Positions 17,613 through 26,775 of a DNA stretch of 64,000 bases are shown piece after piece. Made by a program: the position numbers and the translations under genes. The notes beneath the pieces were generated by a model. The model had not been told where the DNA came from. It saw only the letters and a program-made list of their open reading frames with translations, and made no database searches. The DNA is from Christiangramia oceanisediminis (lineage in GTDB: Bacteria > Bacteroidota > Bacteroidia > Flavobacteriales > Flavobacteriaceae). The stretch spans positions 496,001 through 560,000 of the forward strand of contig NZ_JANCNS010000002.1 of the NCBI RefSeq assembly GCF_022570735.2, read 5' to 3'. The stretch's first letter is position 1, and each line of letters begins with the position of its first letter.

Positions 17613-19904
17613 TTAATAATTTAAATTAAGACCGACTCCAAAACCCATATCACTGTCGAAATGAGTGGTAATCCCCAAATTACGTGTTGTGATATAACGC
17701 AAACCAGCCATATATTCCTTATCTGTATTCCACATCAGGTTCATACGCAACCTTTGGGTTACGGGTATATCATTGCGCTCAAATTGTAACCTGATATTAC
17801 CGTCCGTAAATATTTCTGCTTGTGCCATTACCAACATCGGTAGGGTGTAATTGACTCCTATGCTCACTAAAGAGCGTTTATCTTTGGTGTTTTTTTGGCT
17901 AAACAAATTTTCCTCAACCTCATTATGTCCCAATTTTCTATAGCGCCAATCAAACCCAACAAACGGTATCAGCCACTGCATTTTTCCAATATACCTTCCT
18001 ATGTGTGTTTCTGTTTCATAACCGTGCATATCATTGTAGCCCAAACGCCATTCGGTGCCAAAACTCCATCGTGTACTTTGAGCCATCAGCAATCCATCAT
18101 TTCCGTTGGTCGCAAAATCGTTTTCTACCATCAGGTGGAAATCCCGGTCGTCACCTTTTAATTTTCTTAACGCCAATTCAGGGTTTGGTATCAAAGGATT
18201 TGGCTCTTGGTTTTCATAACTGAAAACCCTGCCCATACCGCTCATCATATGGTACAATATGTGGCAGTGAAAAAACCAGTCGCCTTCTACATTGGCCTCA
18301 AACTCGATAACATCGGTTTCCATAGGCATAATATCCACTACATTTTTTAGCGGTGCATACTCGCCTTGGCTGTTGAGCAACCTAAAGTCGTGGCCGTGCA
18401 GGTGCATCGGGTGTCGCATCATTGAATTGTTATACAGGGTAATCCTTACTTTCTCCCCTTTTTTTATTAATATTTTATCGCTTTCTGAAATAACCTTATT
18501 GTCCAAGCTCCAAACATAACGGTTCATATTGCCGGTTAACGTAAAGTGCAGTTCCTTTATGGGTGCATCCTGTGGAAGTTTTGTTACCGTAGGCGATTTC
18601 AACATAGCGTAGTTGAGGGTCGTAATGTTTGCAAGTTCGTTGCTCTTGTACATAGCTTCGCTCATCTTCATTCCATCCATATCCTGTTTTCCATCGATTT
18701 TGTGGCCATTAGGATCTTCGCCATCCATTTCCATTTTCTTGTCTTTTCCGTTATCCTCAGGACCGGTTATTTCAGGATACATCACCACGTTCATATCCAT
18801 TTGCTGCATACTCATACTCATTCCCATTTGGTCCAGATCGCCGTTCATCTTCATCATTTCGTTCATCATTTCCATACCTTCAAAATATTTCAGTTTTGGA
18901 AGCCGTTCCGTAAGTTTTTTGATGCCCTCTCCAAGATATATGGAAGCCGATTTTGTACGGTCTTCCGGTGTTACTAAAAATTCAAAGGCAGTATTGTCCG
19001 CAGGAATGGTAACAACCACATCATAGGTTTCTGATACAGCAATAAACATTCTATCAACATCCACAGGTTCCACATCATTACCGTCGTTGGCCACCACGGT
19101 TATTTTACCACCGGCGTAGGTAAGCCAAAAATAACTGGAAGCACCGCCATTTGAAACGCGCAGCCGTACTTTATCGCCAGCTTTTAAGCCCTTGAGGGAT
19201 GTATCTTCATTTTCACTTTTGCCATTGATGAGGAATTTGTCATAATACACATCGCTCACGTCCATTGCAAGCATCCGTTTCCATTCATTATGAAGTTTTG
19301 TTTTAAAGTGCCCCTTTTTAATAGCCTCGGCATAACTCTGTGTAGTCCCTTTTTGTATGGCAAACCAGTCGGATGCGTTGTGGAGCATACGATGCACATT
19401 TTCTGGTTTCAAGTCCGTCCATTCGCTCAATACTATGGGAATGGTGGGCAGGTCGTCAATGCCTTTTCTGAAGGTCTTATCGTCCGGTCTCTTGTTCAAA
19501 ATCATAGAACCATACATACCAATCTGTTCCTGAAGCCCAAAATGGCTGTGGTACCAATGGGTCCCGTGCTGTATGATTGGGAAGGTATATTTATGGACGG
19601 TATGCGGCGGAATGGGCATTTGGGTAAGGTAAGGTACGCCATCTTCCTTATTGGGCAAAAACAGACCGTGCCAATGCAGGGCTGTTTCTTCATCCAACTC
19701 ATTGTGCACATAAATTTCGGCAATGTCGCCTTCTGTGAACGTTAGCGTTGGCATTGGTATTTGTCCGTTCACTGCGATGGCACGTTTTTCCTTACCCGTA
19801 AAATTTACGATGGTATCACGAACATATAGGTCGTAGCGCACTATATTTTGTGCCTTTATGGAAAGCGTTTCGAGAAACAGGATTATTATTATAATTTTTT
19901 TCAT
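17613..19904 (-). CDS. Multicopper oxidase with C-terminal CopB-like domain
   Basis: Periplasmic CopA/PcoA-type copper oxidase, which oxidises Cu(I) and detoxifies copper. The start at 19904 gives a signal peptide (MKKIIIIILFLETLSIKAQ). Cupredoxin copper ligands are visible: 'LHWHGLFLP', 'HWYHSHFG', 'HPMHLHGHDF' and 'DWFFHCHILYHMMSGM' (type 1/2/3 sites). A Met/Asp/Lys-rich insert (about 350-415, repeated 'MEMDGED', 'DGMKMSE') should bind Cu(I). After the oxidase core (about residue 575) come about 190 residues of beta strands ending in 'GFGVGLNLNY', like the CopB outer-membrane barrel. A paralog is at 43.88 kb. Confidence 0.9.
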   Translation of the reverse strand: MKKIIIIILFLETLSIKAQNIVRYDLYVRDTIVNFTGKEKRAIAVNGQIPMPTLTFTEGDIAEIYVHNELDEETALHWHGLFLPNKEDGVPYLTQMPIPPHTVHKYTFPIIQHGTHWYHSHFGLQEQIGMYGSMILNKRPDDKTFRKGIDDLPTIPIVLSEWTDLKPENVHRMLHNASDWFAIQKGTTQSYAEAIKKGHFKTKLHNEWKRMLAMDVSDVYYDKFLINGKSENEDTSLKGLKAGDKVRLRVSNGGASSYFWLTYAGGKITVVANDGNDVEPVDVDRMFIAVSETYDVVVTIPADNTAFEFLVTPEDRTKSASIYLGEGIKKLTERLPKLKYFEGMEMMNEMMKMNGDLDQMGMSMSMQQMDMNVVMYPEITGPEDNGKDKKMEMDGEDPNGHKIDGKQDMDGMKMSEAMYKSNELANITTLNYAMLKSPTVTKLPQDAPIKELHFTLTGNMNRYVWSLDNKVISESDKILIKKGEKVRITLYNNSMMRHPMHLHGHDFRLLNSQGEYAPLKNVVDIMPMETDVIEFEANVEGDWFFHCHILYHMMSGMGRVFSYENQEPNPLIPNPELALRKLKGDDRDFHLMVENDFATNGNDGLLMAQSTRWSFGTEWRLGYNDMHGYETETHIGRYIGKMQWLIPFVGFDWRYRKLGHNEVEENLFSQKNTKDKRSLVSIGVNYTLPMLVMAQAEIFTDGNIRLQFERNDIPVTQRLRMNLMWNTDKEYMAGLRYITTRNLGITTHFDSDMGFGVGLNLNY

Positions 19905-19934
19905 TTTGGTATCAAAAATCAAATTTTATTGAAT

Positions 19935-20795
19935 TCAATTTTTAGTGTCAATAGTTTCCACGGTAGAGCCACAGCTTAACATTTGAGAACCATAATAGGG
20001 ATTTTTAACGGTCTTGTCCTTGCTCAACCAATTGGCATCCTGCATTGGGCAGTATTGGTAATAAAGGGTCTCATTGGTATCGTAAACAGAAATTATATCG
20101 TGCATATATTTTGACAGAACCTTGAATGTTTCCCGTTGCTTGCCAATATCCTTGGTTGCTGCAATGCTTTTTGCGGCTTCCATTAAAGATGGCATTACCT
20201 TGGTTACAGCGGTTTGCCCTTCCGCCGTCAACGCTTCTGTTTTCAAGTTTTTTAATATAGTCAACCATTCCGCAGATTTTCCATTCGCTATCGTCGCATT
20301 GGTTTTTACCAGGGCATCTTTTATAGCAAAATAATTATTGAACACGGCTTCCATTGGATTTGTTTCCGTCATTTCAGGCATTGTCATTTCTTCCATTGGT
20401 TTATTTTTTTTCTTCTCCATTTTGGTATGGTCCATAGCCCTTATGGGCTGCTTTTGCTGTCTTTCGTACTTGCAATATTCGGCAAGTTGTGCATAAGCAG
20501 CATCCGGTGCCAGATATTCGTCGTTGTCATAACCTGCCAACGCGATGCGTTTTAATATTTCGTCCCGATTTGTTTTTTCGGAATCGAAGCTTATTTCTGC
20601 CATTTTGCTGTCCTTGTTCCAAGTAACGCTGGCCACATTTTTAAGCTTTCCCGCATTTTCGATAGCTGATTTACACGTATCGCAGTTACCGAGAATTTTT
20701 ACAGTTTCCCTTGTTGGGTTTTTAATTTGGGCGAAGCCCGTAGTTGTTGATAGCACCACCGATAGCACTATCAATATGTTAAATATTGATTTCAT
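19935..20795 (-). CDS. Secreted HMA-like + DUF3347 protein
   Basis: 286-aa exported protein (signal peptide to about residue 22, 'GFAQ'). An HMA-like metal-binding domain follows with Cys38 and Cys41 ('GNCDTCKSAIE'), then a Met/Lys-rich linker, then a DUF3347 domain from about residue 145 ending 'YYQYCPM', 'NPYYGSQML', 'SCG'. DUF3347 is found in Bacteroidetes copper loci; the conserved Cys, Met and His suggest Cu(I) binding (inference). It lies 30 bp upstream of the multicopper oxidase in the same direction, so it may deliver copper to it. Confidence 0.85.
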   Translation of the reverse strand: MKSIFNILIVLSVVLSTTTGFAQIKNPTRETVKILGNCDTCKSAIENAGKLKNVASVTWNKDSKMAEISFDSEKTNRDEILKRIALAGYDNDEYLAPDAAYAQLAEYCKYERQQKQPIRAMDHTKMEKKKNKPMEEMTMPEMTETNPMEAVFNNYFAIKDALVKTNATIANGKSAEWLTILKNLKTEALTAEGQTAVTKVMPSLMEAAKSIAATKDIGKQRETFKVLSKYMHDIISVYDTNETLYYQYCPMQDANWLSKDKTVKNPYYGSQMLSCGSTVETIDTKN

Positions 20796-20888
20796 TATAA
20801 AAGATTTGAATTATTTGATACGTTTTAATTTTGAAAACAAGAAGTTCGTTTTCAATCTGACATAGCTTTGGCTGTCAAGGTAGATGAA

Positions 20889-21263
20889 CTAACTTAATTT
20901 TGGCGGGGACCAAATCTGGAAATAGACTGGTTTTGGCTGTTGTTTTGCATAGTTCCAAAGATTTTTGAAAGCAGCCATAGCAACAGGATTTGATGCTTCT
21001 GAAGTTGAAGAATAATTTATTGGTAAAATTGTGGTTGATGGGCAATGGCAGGAAATACTTCCACAGGTTCCATCGCAATCCTTTTCTTTCTTGTCTTGGC
21101 TTTTATGACCCTTGCAACAATCGCTCTTTGAGTGTTCTGCACTATCTGCACAACTGATTTTTTCAGATGGGTGGGAAAGATCAATATGTGCCCATACGCT
21201 CGTTGGCACTAAAAAAATGCCAAGGGTAAGTACAATTATCACTATTTGAATCTTTTTTCCCAT
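20889..21263 (-). CDS. Small secreted Cys/His-rich protein
   Basis: 124-aa protein with signal peptide ('MGKKIQIVIIVLTLGIFLVP...VWAH'). The mature N-half is rich in His, Cys and Lys ('SKSDCCKGH', 'DCDGTCGSISCHC'), suiting metal binding; the C-half is plain. No family recognised. First gene of a likely three-gene minus-strand set with the DUF3347 protein and multicopper oxidase (gap about 93 bp). The 260 bp upstream (21264-21524) hold nothing I recognise. Confidence 0.65.
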   Translation of the reverse strand: MGKKIQIVIIVLTLGIFLVPTSVWAHIDLSHPSEKISCADSAEHSKSDCCKGHKSQDKKEKDCDGTCGSISCHCPSTTILPINYSSTSEASNPVAMAAFKNLWNYAKQQPKPVYFQIWSPPKLS

Positions 21264-21524
21264 TTTGAATAGCGCAGCGAATTTAGTGAAAAAAGCAATC
21301 CGTTTTACAGCTCGGTCTTCTGTAGAATTAAATATGCTTTTACTCTTAAAGTTTATCCAACTTCATCAGTGACAATTTCAGAGCTCAACATTTTGGGAAA
21401 AGCTTCTAGTACCAAAAAACGATAGAATTAATGAATGTGCTCCTCTTCATTCTGTTCTTATCAATCCATTTTAAGACCTCACATCTTTAGGCAACATCAG
21501 TCATTTTTTGATTAAAACATTTAA

Positions 21525-22289
21525 TCACATTTTGAATAATTCGGGATGTTTCTTTTTTAGGAAGTCTGGACGTTCAAAAAAATACTCTGAAGCAACGGCC
21601 AGGAATTCAGCTTGATTGGTTCCTCCATATTTTCTAATAGCAGAATGGTTATCATTTATCGCTTTCATCTCTTCATGGATTAAATTTAATCAAGGTATTG
21701 CATATTGATGTTCCCTTAGCTGTTCTGGCACACCGTCTGTTCTGTCGTCCAACTTATCTATAAGATGTACGAATTCGTGTATGCCGGTATTACTTTTATC
21801 GCTGGTATTTTTAAAGCCGTGGTATAATGCTTTTTTAGGAAGTATCATCTGTTTCTCGAACCTTCCATTCCCAACTATTCCACCAATATTCCATGCGTTA
21901 TCCTTACTACTAGAGTGCATATCCTCATTAAATTTATCTGGATATAAAAGGATGCCGCTTAAATTGGTGTAGTGCCATTCTTCGAAGCCAAAAACAGGGA
22001 TTACTGCGCTTGCCGCAATTAAAATCTTGTCCAATTCTTCCAATTCAAGCTTCACAGTGTCGATATAGGCCTCACTTAAAAACAGCATCATTTTTTGCTG
22101 AAAAACCACCTGTTTTTCTGTGGAAAGGTTCCGATAAAAAAGTACATTTTCCTTCAGCAAAGGATGCCATTGTTCGGTAAAGGACTCGACCTTTTTTCCT
22201 CCAATTCTCGAAACAAGAAAAAATATGAACAGAAGAATAAGTCCGAAAATAAGGGTGTACGTCATATTGATGAAGCCATTAAGGAACAT
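21525..22289 (-). pseudogene. MtfA-like (M90) zinc peptidase interrupted by one stop codon
   Basis: One N-terminal TM, then an M90 zinc peptidase domain with the metal site 'HEFVHLID' near residue 167. Reading stops at TGA (21690-21692) after 'HQYAIP', where the family has a conserved Trp (TGG). The same frame continues without further stops: 'MKAINDNHSAIRKYGGTNQ', 'EFLAVASEYFFERP' and 'KKHPELFKM', to a TGA at 21525-21527. With the stop read through the protein would be about 255 aa, normal for the family. A single G-to-A change or a sequencing error explains it. The zinc ligand Glu of 'ASEYF' lies after the stop, so the truncated form is probably inactive. Confidence 0.8.
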
Positions 22290-22292
22290 CTA

Positions 22293-22511
22293 TTAATTTG
22301 AATCTAAACTTTCCGCTTTAAATCCCACTTTTTGCAAAACCGATTTTACATCTTCTTCGGTTGCACCATCGCTTTCAATGGTTAGGATTTTATCAGGATT
22401 AGAGGTATCTACTTCCCAACTTTCTACACCTTCTTGTTTGTTTAAAAAAGGGGTTACTTTTGATACACACCCACCACAATTGATATTTGTTTTAAATTTT
22501 AAAGTTTTCAT
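22293..22511 (-). CDS. HMA-domain copper chaperone
   Basis: 72-aa cytoplasmic CopZ-like protein consisting only of a heavy-metal-associated domain; metal site 'INCGGCVSK' with Cys12 and Cys15. It should hand Cu(I) to the N-terminal domain of the copper ATPase encoded 20 bp upstream in the same operon. Ordinary family length. Confidence 0.9.
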   Translation of the reverse strand: MKTLKFKTNINCGGCVSKVTPFLNKQEGVESWEVDTSNPDKILTIESDGATEEDVKSVLQKVGFKAESLDSN

Positions 22512-22531
22512 AGTATTGAATTTATTTATTA

Positions 22532-24790
22532 TTAAAGTTTTACTCGTTTAAGTCTTAAGCTATTTGCAACAACAGATACACTACTGAATGCCATTGCTGC
22601 GCCTGCAATCATCGGGTCCAATAAAAAACCGTTTACGGGATACAGAATTCCCGCTGCAATTGGAATACCGATGATGTTATAAATGAATGCCCAAAATAAG
22701 TTTTGACGTATGCCCAACACGGCTCTTTTTGACAGTTCCAATGCTTTTGGGATGGATTGCAAATCTGACGTTATCAAGGTCATTTTTGCGACATCCATTG
22801 CTATGTCCGAACCTTTACCCATTGCAATGCTTACATTCGCCTGTGCCAAAGCGTGGGAATCATTAATCCCATCGCCAACCATAGCTACTATCTTTCCATC
22901 CGCCTGTAATTTCTCGACAAAAGCCGCTTTGTCCGAAGGCATTACTTCGCCTTGGTAATTTGTTATTCCTACCTGATTTGCAACAGCTAATGCGGTTTTA
23001 CTGTTATCTCCCGTGAGCATATAGACCTCAATGCCTCTTTCTTGAAGCGTAGCTATAGCTTTTTTTGAAGTTTCTTTAATCTTGTCTGCAATGGCCAGTA
23101 TCGCGAGCACTTGATTTTCGTTACCAAAGAATATGACTGTTTTTGCTTTTTCTTCGAGACTTTCTGCTGTTTGCATTAAAGTAGTTTCGATTTGAATATT
23201 CTTTTCGACCATTAGTTTATGGTTGCCCACATAATATTTTGAACCATTCTGCTGTTGCGCCTTTACACCTTTTCCGGTAATGCTTTCGAAGGAAGTAATT
23301 TCTGCTTGTTCAATATTTTCCTCTTTCAAATGATTAACGACTGCTTCTGCCAAAGGATGTTCTGATTGCCCTTCGATAGCCAAGAGAATTTCCTTGTATT
23401 CATTTTGATTTTCAAGCTTATCGTTCCAGAGTATATCGGTTACCAATGGTTTTCCTTCTGTAATGGTACCTGTTTTATCCAGGATTACTGCATTCACTTT
23501 ATGGCCGAGTTCTAAACTTTCGGCATCCTTTATCAAAATATTGTTTTCAGCGCCCTTGCCGATACCCACCATTATGGCAGTAGGCGTTGCCAAGCCCAAG
23601 GCACAGGGACAAGCGATAACCAGTACGGCCACAGAAGTTAATAAGGCTTGTGAAAAGGCATTATCGCCTCCTACTGACATCCAGACGATGAAGGTGACAA
23701 TGGAAATACCGAGTACCACAGGAACAAAAATACCAGCAATCTTATCGACCAGTTTTTGAACGGGTGCCTTACTCCCTTGTGCTTGCTGAACCATTTTAAT
23801 AATTTGGGAAAGCAGGGTTTCCCCGCCTACTTTTTCAGCGGTAAACTGAAAGCTTCCTTTTTGATTAACCGTACCGGCGAATACCTTTTCCCCTTGGGAT
23901 TTCTGAACTGGAACAGGTTCTCCCGTAATCATACTTTCATCTACATACGAGCTTCCCTTGGAAACTTCGCCATCCACCGGAATCTTTTCTCCGGGACGCA
24001 CCAAAATGGTCTGACCCACCTGTACGGATGAAATAGGGATTTCCCTCTCTTCCCCATTCTCAATAATTTTAAGGGTTTTAGGCTGAAGCCCCATTAGTTT
24101 TTTAATGGCTGAAGATGTATTTGATTTTGCCTTTTCTTCCAATAGTTTCCCCAAGGAAATAAAGGTGATAATCACGGTAGCCGCTTCGTAATATACGTGA
24201 GGCTCGATGCCACGACTTAACCAAAATTCAGGAAAAAAGGTATTGAATACACTAAAGAGGAAGGCGATTCCGGTACTCAACGCCACCAAGGTATCCATAT
24301 TTGCTTTACCGTGTTTGGCCTGCTTGAAGGCATTGATGAAAAAACTGCGCCCAAACCAAAAAAGAATTGGAAAGGCCAATACCAATGAAATCCATTTGCC
24401 TGGTTCCCATTGCATATAGAACATTCCCAACACAAAAATGGGTAGCGTAAGTATCGCCGACCAAATGGTTCGGTTTTTTATGTCCTGATAATGCATTTGC
24501 TGAAGTTCTTGCTGTACTTCCGAAGGGTCTGCGGCATCAATTATAATATCGTAACCGACCTGTCTTAAAGCGTTTTGCAATTGTTCTTCGGTAGTGGCTT
24601 CGTCGTAATCCACCAATACCGAACTGCTGGCAAAGTTAACCTCGGCCTTGTTCACACCTTCGGTATGTGAGAGTATAGATTCAACACTGGATGCACAGGC
24701 CGCACAGGTCATACCTGTTACTGGAAAGGATTTTTTTATTCCCTTTTTATGATTCTTTTTTTCGGTTTCAAATATGTTGATTGTTTCCAT
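22532..24790 (-). CDS. copA: Copper-exporting P1B-type ATPase
   Basis: 752-aa inner-membrane Cu(I) pump that exports cytoplasmic copper. One N-terminal HMA domain (Cys29/Cys32, 'GMTCAACAS'), eight TMs, actuator 'TGEP' near 290, the CPC metal site '[12 protein letters not shown]' near 400, '[11 protein letters not shown]' near 440, the P1B His-Pro in 'SEHPLAEAV', and hinge '[10 protein letters not shown]'. The last motif usually reads NDAPAL; SHAL is a small variation in the hinge. The promoter carries a block shared with the regulator at 25.36 kb. Operon: copA then copper chaperone, then the broken M90 gene. Confidence 0.95.
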   Translation of the reverse strand: METINIFETEKKNHKKGIKKSFPVTGMTCAACASSVESILSHTEGVNKAEVNFASSSVLVDYDEATTEEQLQNALRQVGYDIIIDAADPSEVQQELQQMHYQDIKNRTIWSAILTLPIFVLGMFYMQWEPGKWISLVLAFPILFWFGRSFFINAFKQAKHGKANMDTLVALSTGIAFLFSVFNTFFPEFWLSRGIEPHVYYEAATVIITFISLGKLLEEKAKSNTSSAIKKLMGLQPKTLKIIENGEEREIPISSVQVGQTILVRPGEKIPVDGEVSKGSSYVDESMITGEPVPVQKSQGEKVFAGTVNQKGSFQFTAEKVGGETLLSQIIKMVQQAQGSKAPVQKLVDKIAGIFVPVVLGISIVTFIVWMSVGGDNAFSQALLTSVAVLVIACPCALGLATPTAIMVGIGKGAENNILIKDAESLELGHKVNAVILDKTGTITEGKPLVTDILWNDKLENQNEYKEILLAIEGQSEHPLAEAVVNHLKEENIEQAEITSFESITGKGVKAQQQNGSKYYVGNHKLMVEKNIQIETTLMQTAESLEEKAKTVIFFGNENQVLAILAIADKIKETSKKAIATLQERGIEVYMLTGDNSKTALAVANQVGITNYQGEVMPSDKAAFVEKLQADGKIVAMVGDGINDSHALAQANVSIAMGKGSDIAMDVAKMTLITSDLQSIPKALELSKRAVLGIRQNLFWAFIYNIIGIPIAAGILYPVNGFLLDPMIAGAAMAFSSVSVVANSLRLKRVKL

Positions 24791-24810
24791 AAACCTATTC
24801 TAATTTATAC

Positions 24811-24875
24811 AATACAAATTTCGGAATTAATAGGCTTTAATATGTTACGTAATATGCTGAATGATTTGTAGAATT
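24811..24875 (-). promoter_or_regulatory. copA promoter with shared regulatory block
   Basis: A block of about 65 bp nearly identical to 26015-26080. It includes the perfect palindrome TTACGTAA (24845-24852) and, read on the minus strand, CTACAAATCATTCAGCATA beside it. On the minus strand a GAAATTTG lies 22 bp downstream of the palindrome, one mismatch from the Bacteroidetes -7 box TAnnTTTG, and no TTTG -33 box is at the expected place. That layout (operator centred near -40, weak -33) fits activation by an upstream-bound regulator. Confidence 0.65.
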
Positions 24876-24896
24876 CTCCCATATCACCTATAACGA

Positions 24897-24929
24897 ATCA
24901 AGGACTACAATCATCTTGTAGTCCTTGAT
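24897..24929. repeat. Perfect 14-bp inverted repeat
   Basis: ATCAAGGACTACAA (24897-24910) and its exact complement (24916-24929) with a 5-nt loop, between copA's promoter and the end of the Csp gene. Position suits a terminator of the minus-strand Csp transcript, but there is no T-tract, so it may instead protect the mRNA end or act as a binding site. Confidence 0.7.
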
Positions 24930-24962
24930 AGCGTCTTGCTTAGCAAATAAGCTTTCTACTTT

Positions 24963-25283
24963 TTAGCTTAAGAAATCCTCACAAGCTTCAGCACATTTTC
25001 TGCAGGCATCTGCACATTCTTGACAATGTTTATGGTCGTGTTTTTCACATACATCTGCACATTTTTTACAGATATCACGGCATTGCTCTACCATACCCCT
25101 TACATCGGAATAATTTGAAGCAAGTAAATTTGCCGTGGCGCTACAGATTTCAGCACAGGTCCTATCGGTCCTAATACAATCAACCATCATTTTAATGTCG
25201 CCTTCGTCAAGACAGGCATCTGCGCAATAATTACAGTGGGCAGCACAATTATTTAGTGCATCAATTAACCTTGAATGTTTCAT
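24963..25283 (-). CDS. Four-helix-bundle copper storage protein (Csp-like), second copy
   Basis: 106-aa cytosolic Csp/DUF326 protein, a clear paralog of the one at 15.77 kb with all 16 Cys conserved ('HCNYCADACLDEGD', 'DICKKCADVCEKH', 'HCQECADACRKC'). Should sequester many Cu(I) ions. On the minus strand a consensus -7 box TAAATTTG occurs at 25313-25320, 30 bp upstream. It stands between copA and the HMA-AraC regulator gene, all in one direction but with separate promoters. Confidence 0.9.
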   Translation of the reverse strand: MKHSRLIDALNNCAAHCNYCADACLDEGDIKMMVDCIRTDRTCAEICSATANLLASNYSDVRGMVEQCRDICKKCADVCEKHDHKHCQECADACRKCAEACEDFLS

Positions 25284-25362
25284 ATTTTATAATTTTTTAG
25301 TTATTAATTCCTCAAATTTAGATTTTGACAGATAATTTGTATGTTATAATATTGGTTATTAT

Positions 25363-25929
25363 CTATATAATTTTGTCCAGTGATTTTCTACCTCCCTTTC
25401 GATTTAACTTATAGTCCGTTAAGCTCATACCTGTTTCATTTTTAAACTGTTTGCTTAAATGGTTTAAGTGTTTATAATCGAGCATTTGGCTTATTTGCGT
25501 GAAATTATATTCTTGAGACTGAATGAGTTCTTTGACTTTCTCTATTTTTAGCTTGATAAAATATTTTTCGATAGTTACCTCTTCAATGAAAGAGAATGTT
25601 TTACTGATTTTCGAATATTCTTTTTTTAATTTTTTTGAGAGGAAACTTGATAGATTTTCTTCAAGTCCGAATGGCACTTGTTCCAATATGTGAATCAGTT
25701 CAATCTTTACCTTTTCTACTAATTTTTTCTTGGGGGATTTAATTATTGAAAAGCCATCATCTTCCAAGATAGCTATTATACGTTCAAATTGAGATTCATT
25801 TTTAATTCCCACTTTAATACGACCCAATTCGATTTCGATTAAGTCAATATCCTCGTTTTTAAATTCTGTTCTAAGCACTTTGATGCACCTGTCACAGACC
25901 ATATTGCGTATAAAAATTTCTTTAATCAT
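25363..25929 (-). CDS. HMA-like/AraC fusion regulator, copy 1
   Basis: 188-aa predicted transcription factor. Residues 1-65 form an HMA-like domain with 'IRNMVCDRCIKVL' (Cys12, Cys15) and a beta-alpha-beta pattern; residues about 85-180 are an AraC-type DNA-binding domain with two helix-turn-helices, the second at 'FTQISQMLDYKHLNHLSKQF' followed by the family's 'TGMSLTDYK'. There is no cupin sensor domain. The HMA part likely binds Cu(I) or Hg(II) through CxxC and so senses metal (inference). Its promoter shares a block with copA. Two further copies are in the island. Confidence 0.85.
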   Translation of the reverse strand: MIKEIFIRNMVCDRCIKVLRTEFKNEDIDLIEIELGRIKVGIKNESQFERIIAILEDDGFSIIKSPKKKLVEKVKIELIHILEQVPFGLEENLSSFLSKKLKKEYSKISKTFSFIEEVTIEKYFIKLKIEKVKELIQSQEYNFTQISQMLDYKHLNHLSKQFKNETGMSLTDYKLNRKGGRKSLDKII

Positions 25930-26014
25930 AGGAGCTTATAAAATACCCTTATTAGGAAGTTTTGACGATAGTATCCAATATGTTGATGGCTACACTTTGA
26001 TATTAATTTTTTAT

Positions 26015-26080
26015 AATGCAAATATCAGGATTAAAAGAATTTAATGTGTTACGTAATATGCTGAATGATTTGTAGAATTT
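26015..26080 (-). promoter_or_regulatory. Promoter of HMA-AraC copy 1, sharing copA's block
   Basis: Nearly identical to 24811-24875: TTACGTAA palindrome (26049-26056) with the same flank, and a minus-strand GATATTTG -7-like box 22 bp downstream. It ends about 86 bp before the regulator's start, leaving a leader. The identity of both spacing and sequence at two genes points to one regulator, most simply the HMA-AraC protein acting on copA and itself. Confidence 0.65.
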
Positions 26081-26158
26081 GCTCTTCACGAATTATTACC
26101 AACAAATTGGAATAAGTTGTTCTCGATTTATGTCTTTGTCATCACAATGGGAACGTGT

Positions 26159-26773
26159 CTATTGGTCTTTAGTATTTGTAATCAAATACCCTTTTGATTG
26201 AATAACCTTTTTTATCTCATCGAAATTCGTTTTAGTTGTATCAAATTCTATATTTGAAGTCCCTTCTTCATAAGACGTAGATACATTTGTAACCCCGTCA
26301 ATTTTATTTACAGAATGGTTGATATTTTTTTCACAACCAGAGCATACCATCCCTTCAATATTCAACTTTACAGTTTGAATATGTGTATTGTTTGTTGCAA
26401 CAATTCCTTTTGTGGCCATTGGGTGAAATATTTGCGGATAATAAGAAACCAATGTCATTACAACAACAAACACTGTAACTAACCACAAATAGATTTTTGA
26501 TTTAAAAAATGATGGTTTAGCAGTATCACAGCTGCCACAATCGTCCACCTTCTTTTTTTTATAAACCTGATAAAAGGCCAGTCCCAATGACAAAAATGGT
26601 ATAACCAACAGATAAGGTTTCAAGGCGATAAGCCAAGAAATATAGACAGAACTTCCACTAATACCAGCTACACTTGTAAGTAGCAAAGGACCCCAGCAGC
26701 ATAGTTTAAGGGAAACTGCTGAAAATACAGCAGTCCCCATAGATGCTTTTTTGTTCCATTTAGTAATTGCCAT
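26159..26773 (-). CDS. merTP: MerTP-type mercuric/metal transport fusion, copy 1
   Basis: Membrane protein in which a MerT-like transporter is fused to a MerP-like HMA domain. Start at 26773 (MAITKWNKK), 2 bp after the stop of the upstream gene; a longer frame would overlap that gene. Cys25-Cys26 ('KLCCWGPLLL') is the MerT vicinal pair in TM1; a soluble loop has 'DCGSCD'; the C-terminal HMA has 'GMVCSGCEKN'. MerT proteins take up Hg(II) toward a reductase. Last gene of the mer-like operon. The metal handled (Hg or Cu) is not certain. Confidence 0.85.
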   Translation of the reverse strand: MAITKWNKKASMGTAVFSAVSLKLCCWGPLLLTSVAGISGSSVYISWLIALKPYLLVIPFLSLGLAFYQVYKKKKVDDCGSCDTAKPSFFKSKIYLWLVTVFVVVMTLVSYYPQIFHPMATKGIVATNNTHIQTVKLNIEGMVCSGCEKNINHSVNKIDGVTNVSTSYEEGTSNIEFDTTKTNFDEIKKVIQSKGYLITNTKDQ

Positions 26774-26775
26774 AC

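Noticed and set aside
18546-19026. His-rich open frames opposite the first multicopper oxidase
   Set aside because: Antisense of the Met-rich insert (ATG codons read as CAT, His). No independent support.
24897-24929. Labelling the 14-bp inverted repeat a standard terminator
   Set aside because: No T-tract on either side; reported as a repeat instead.
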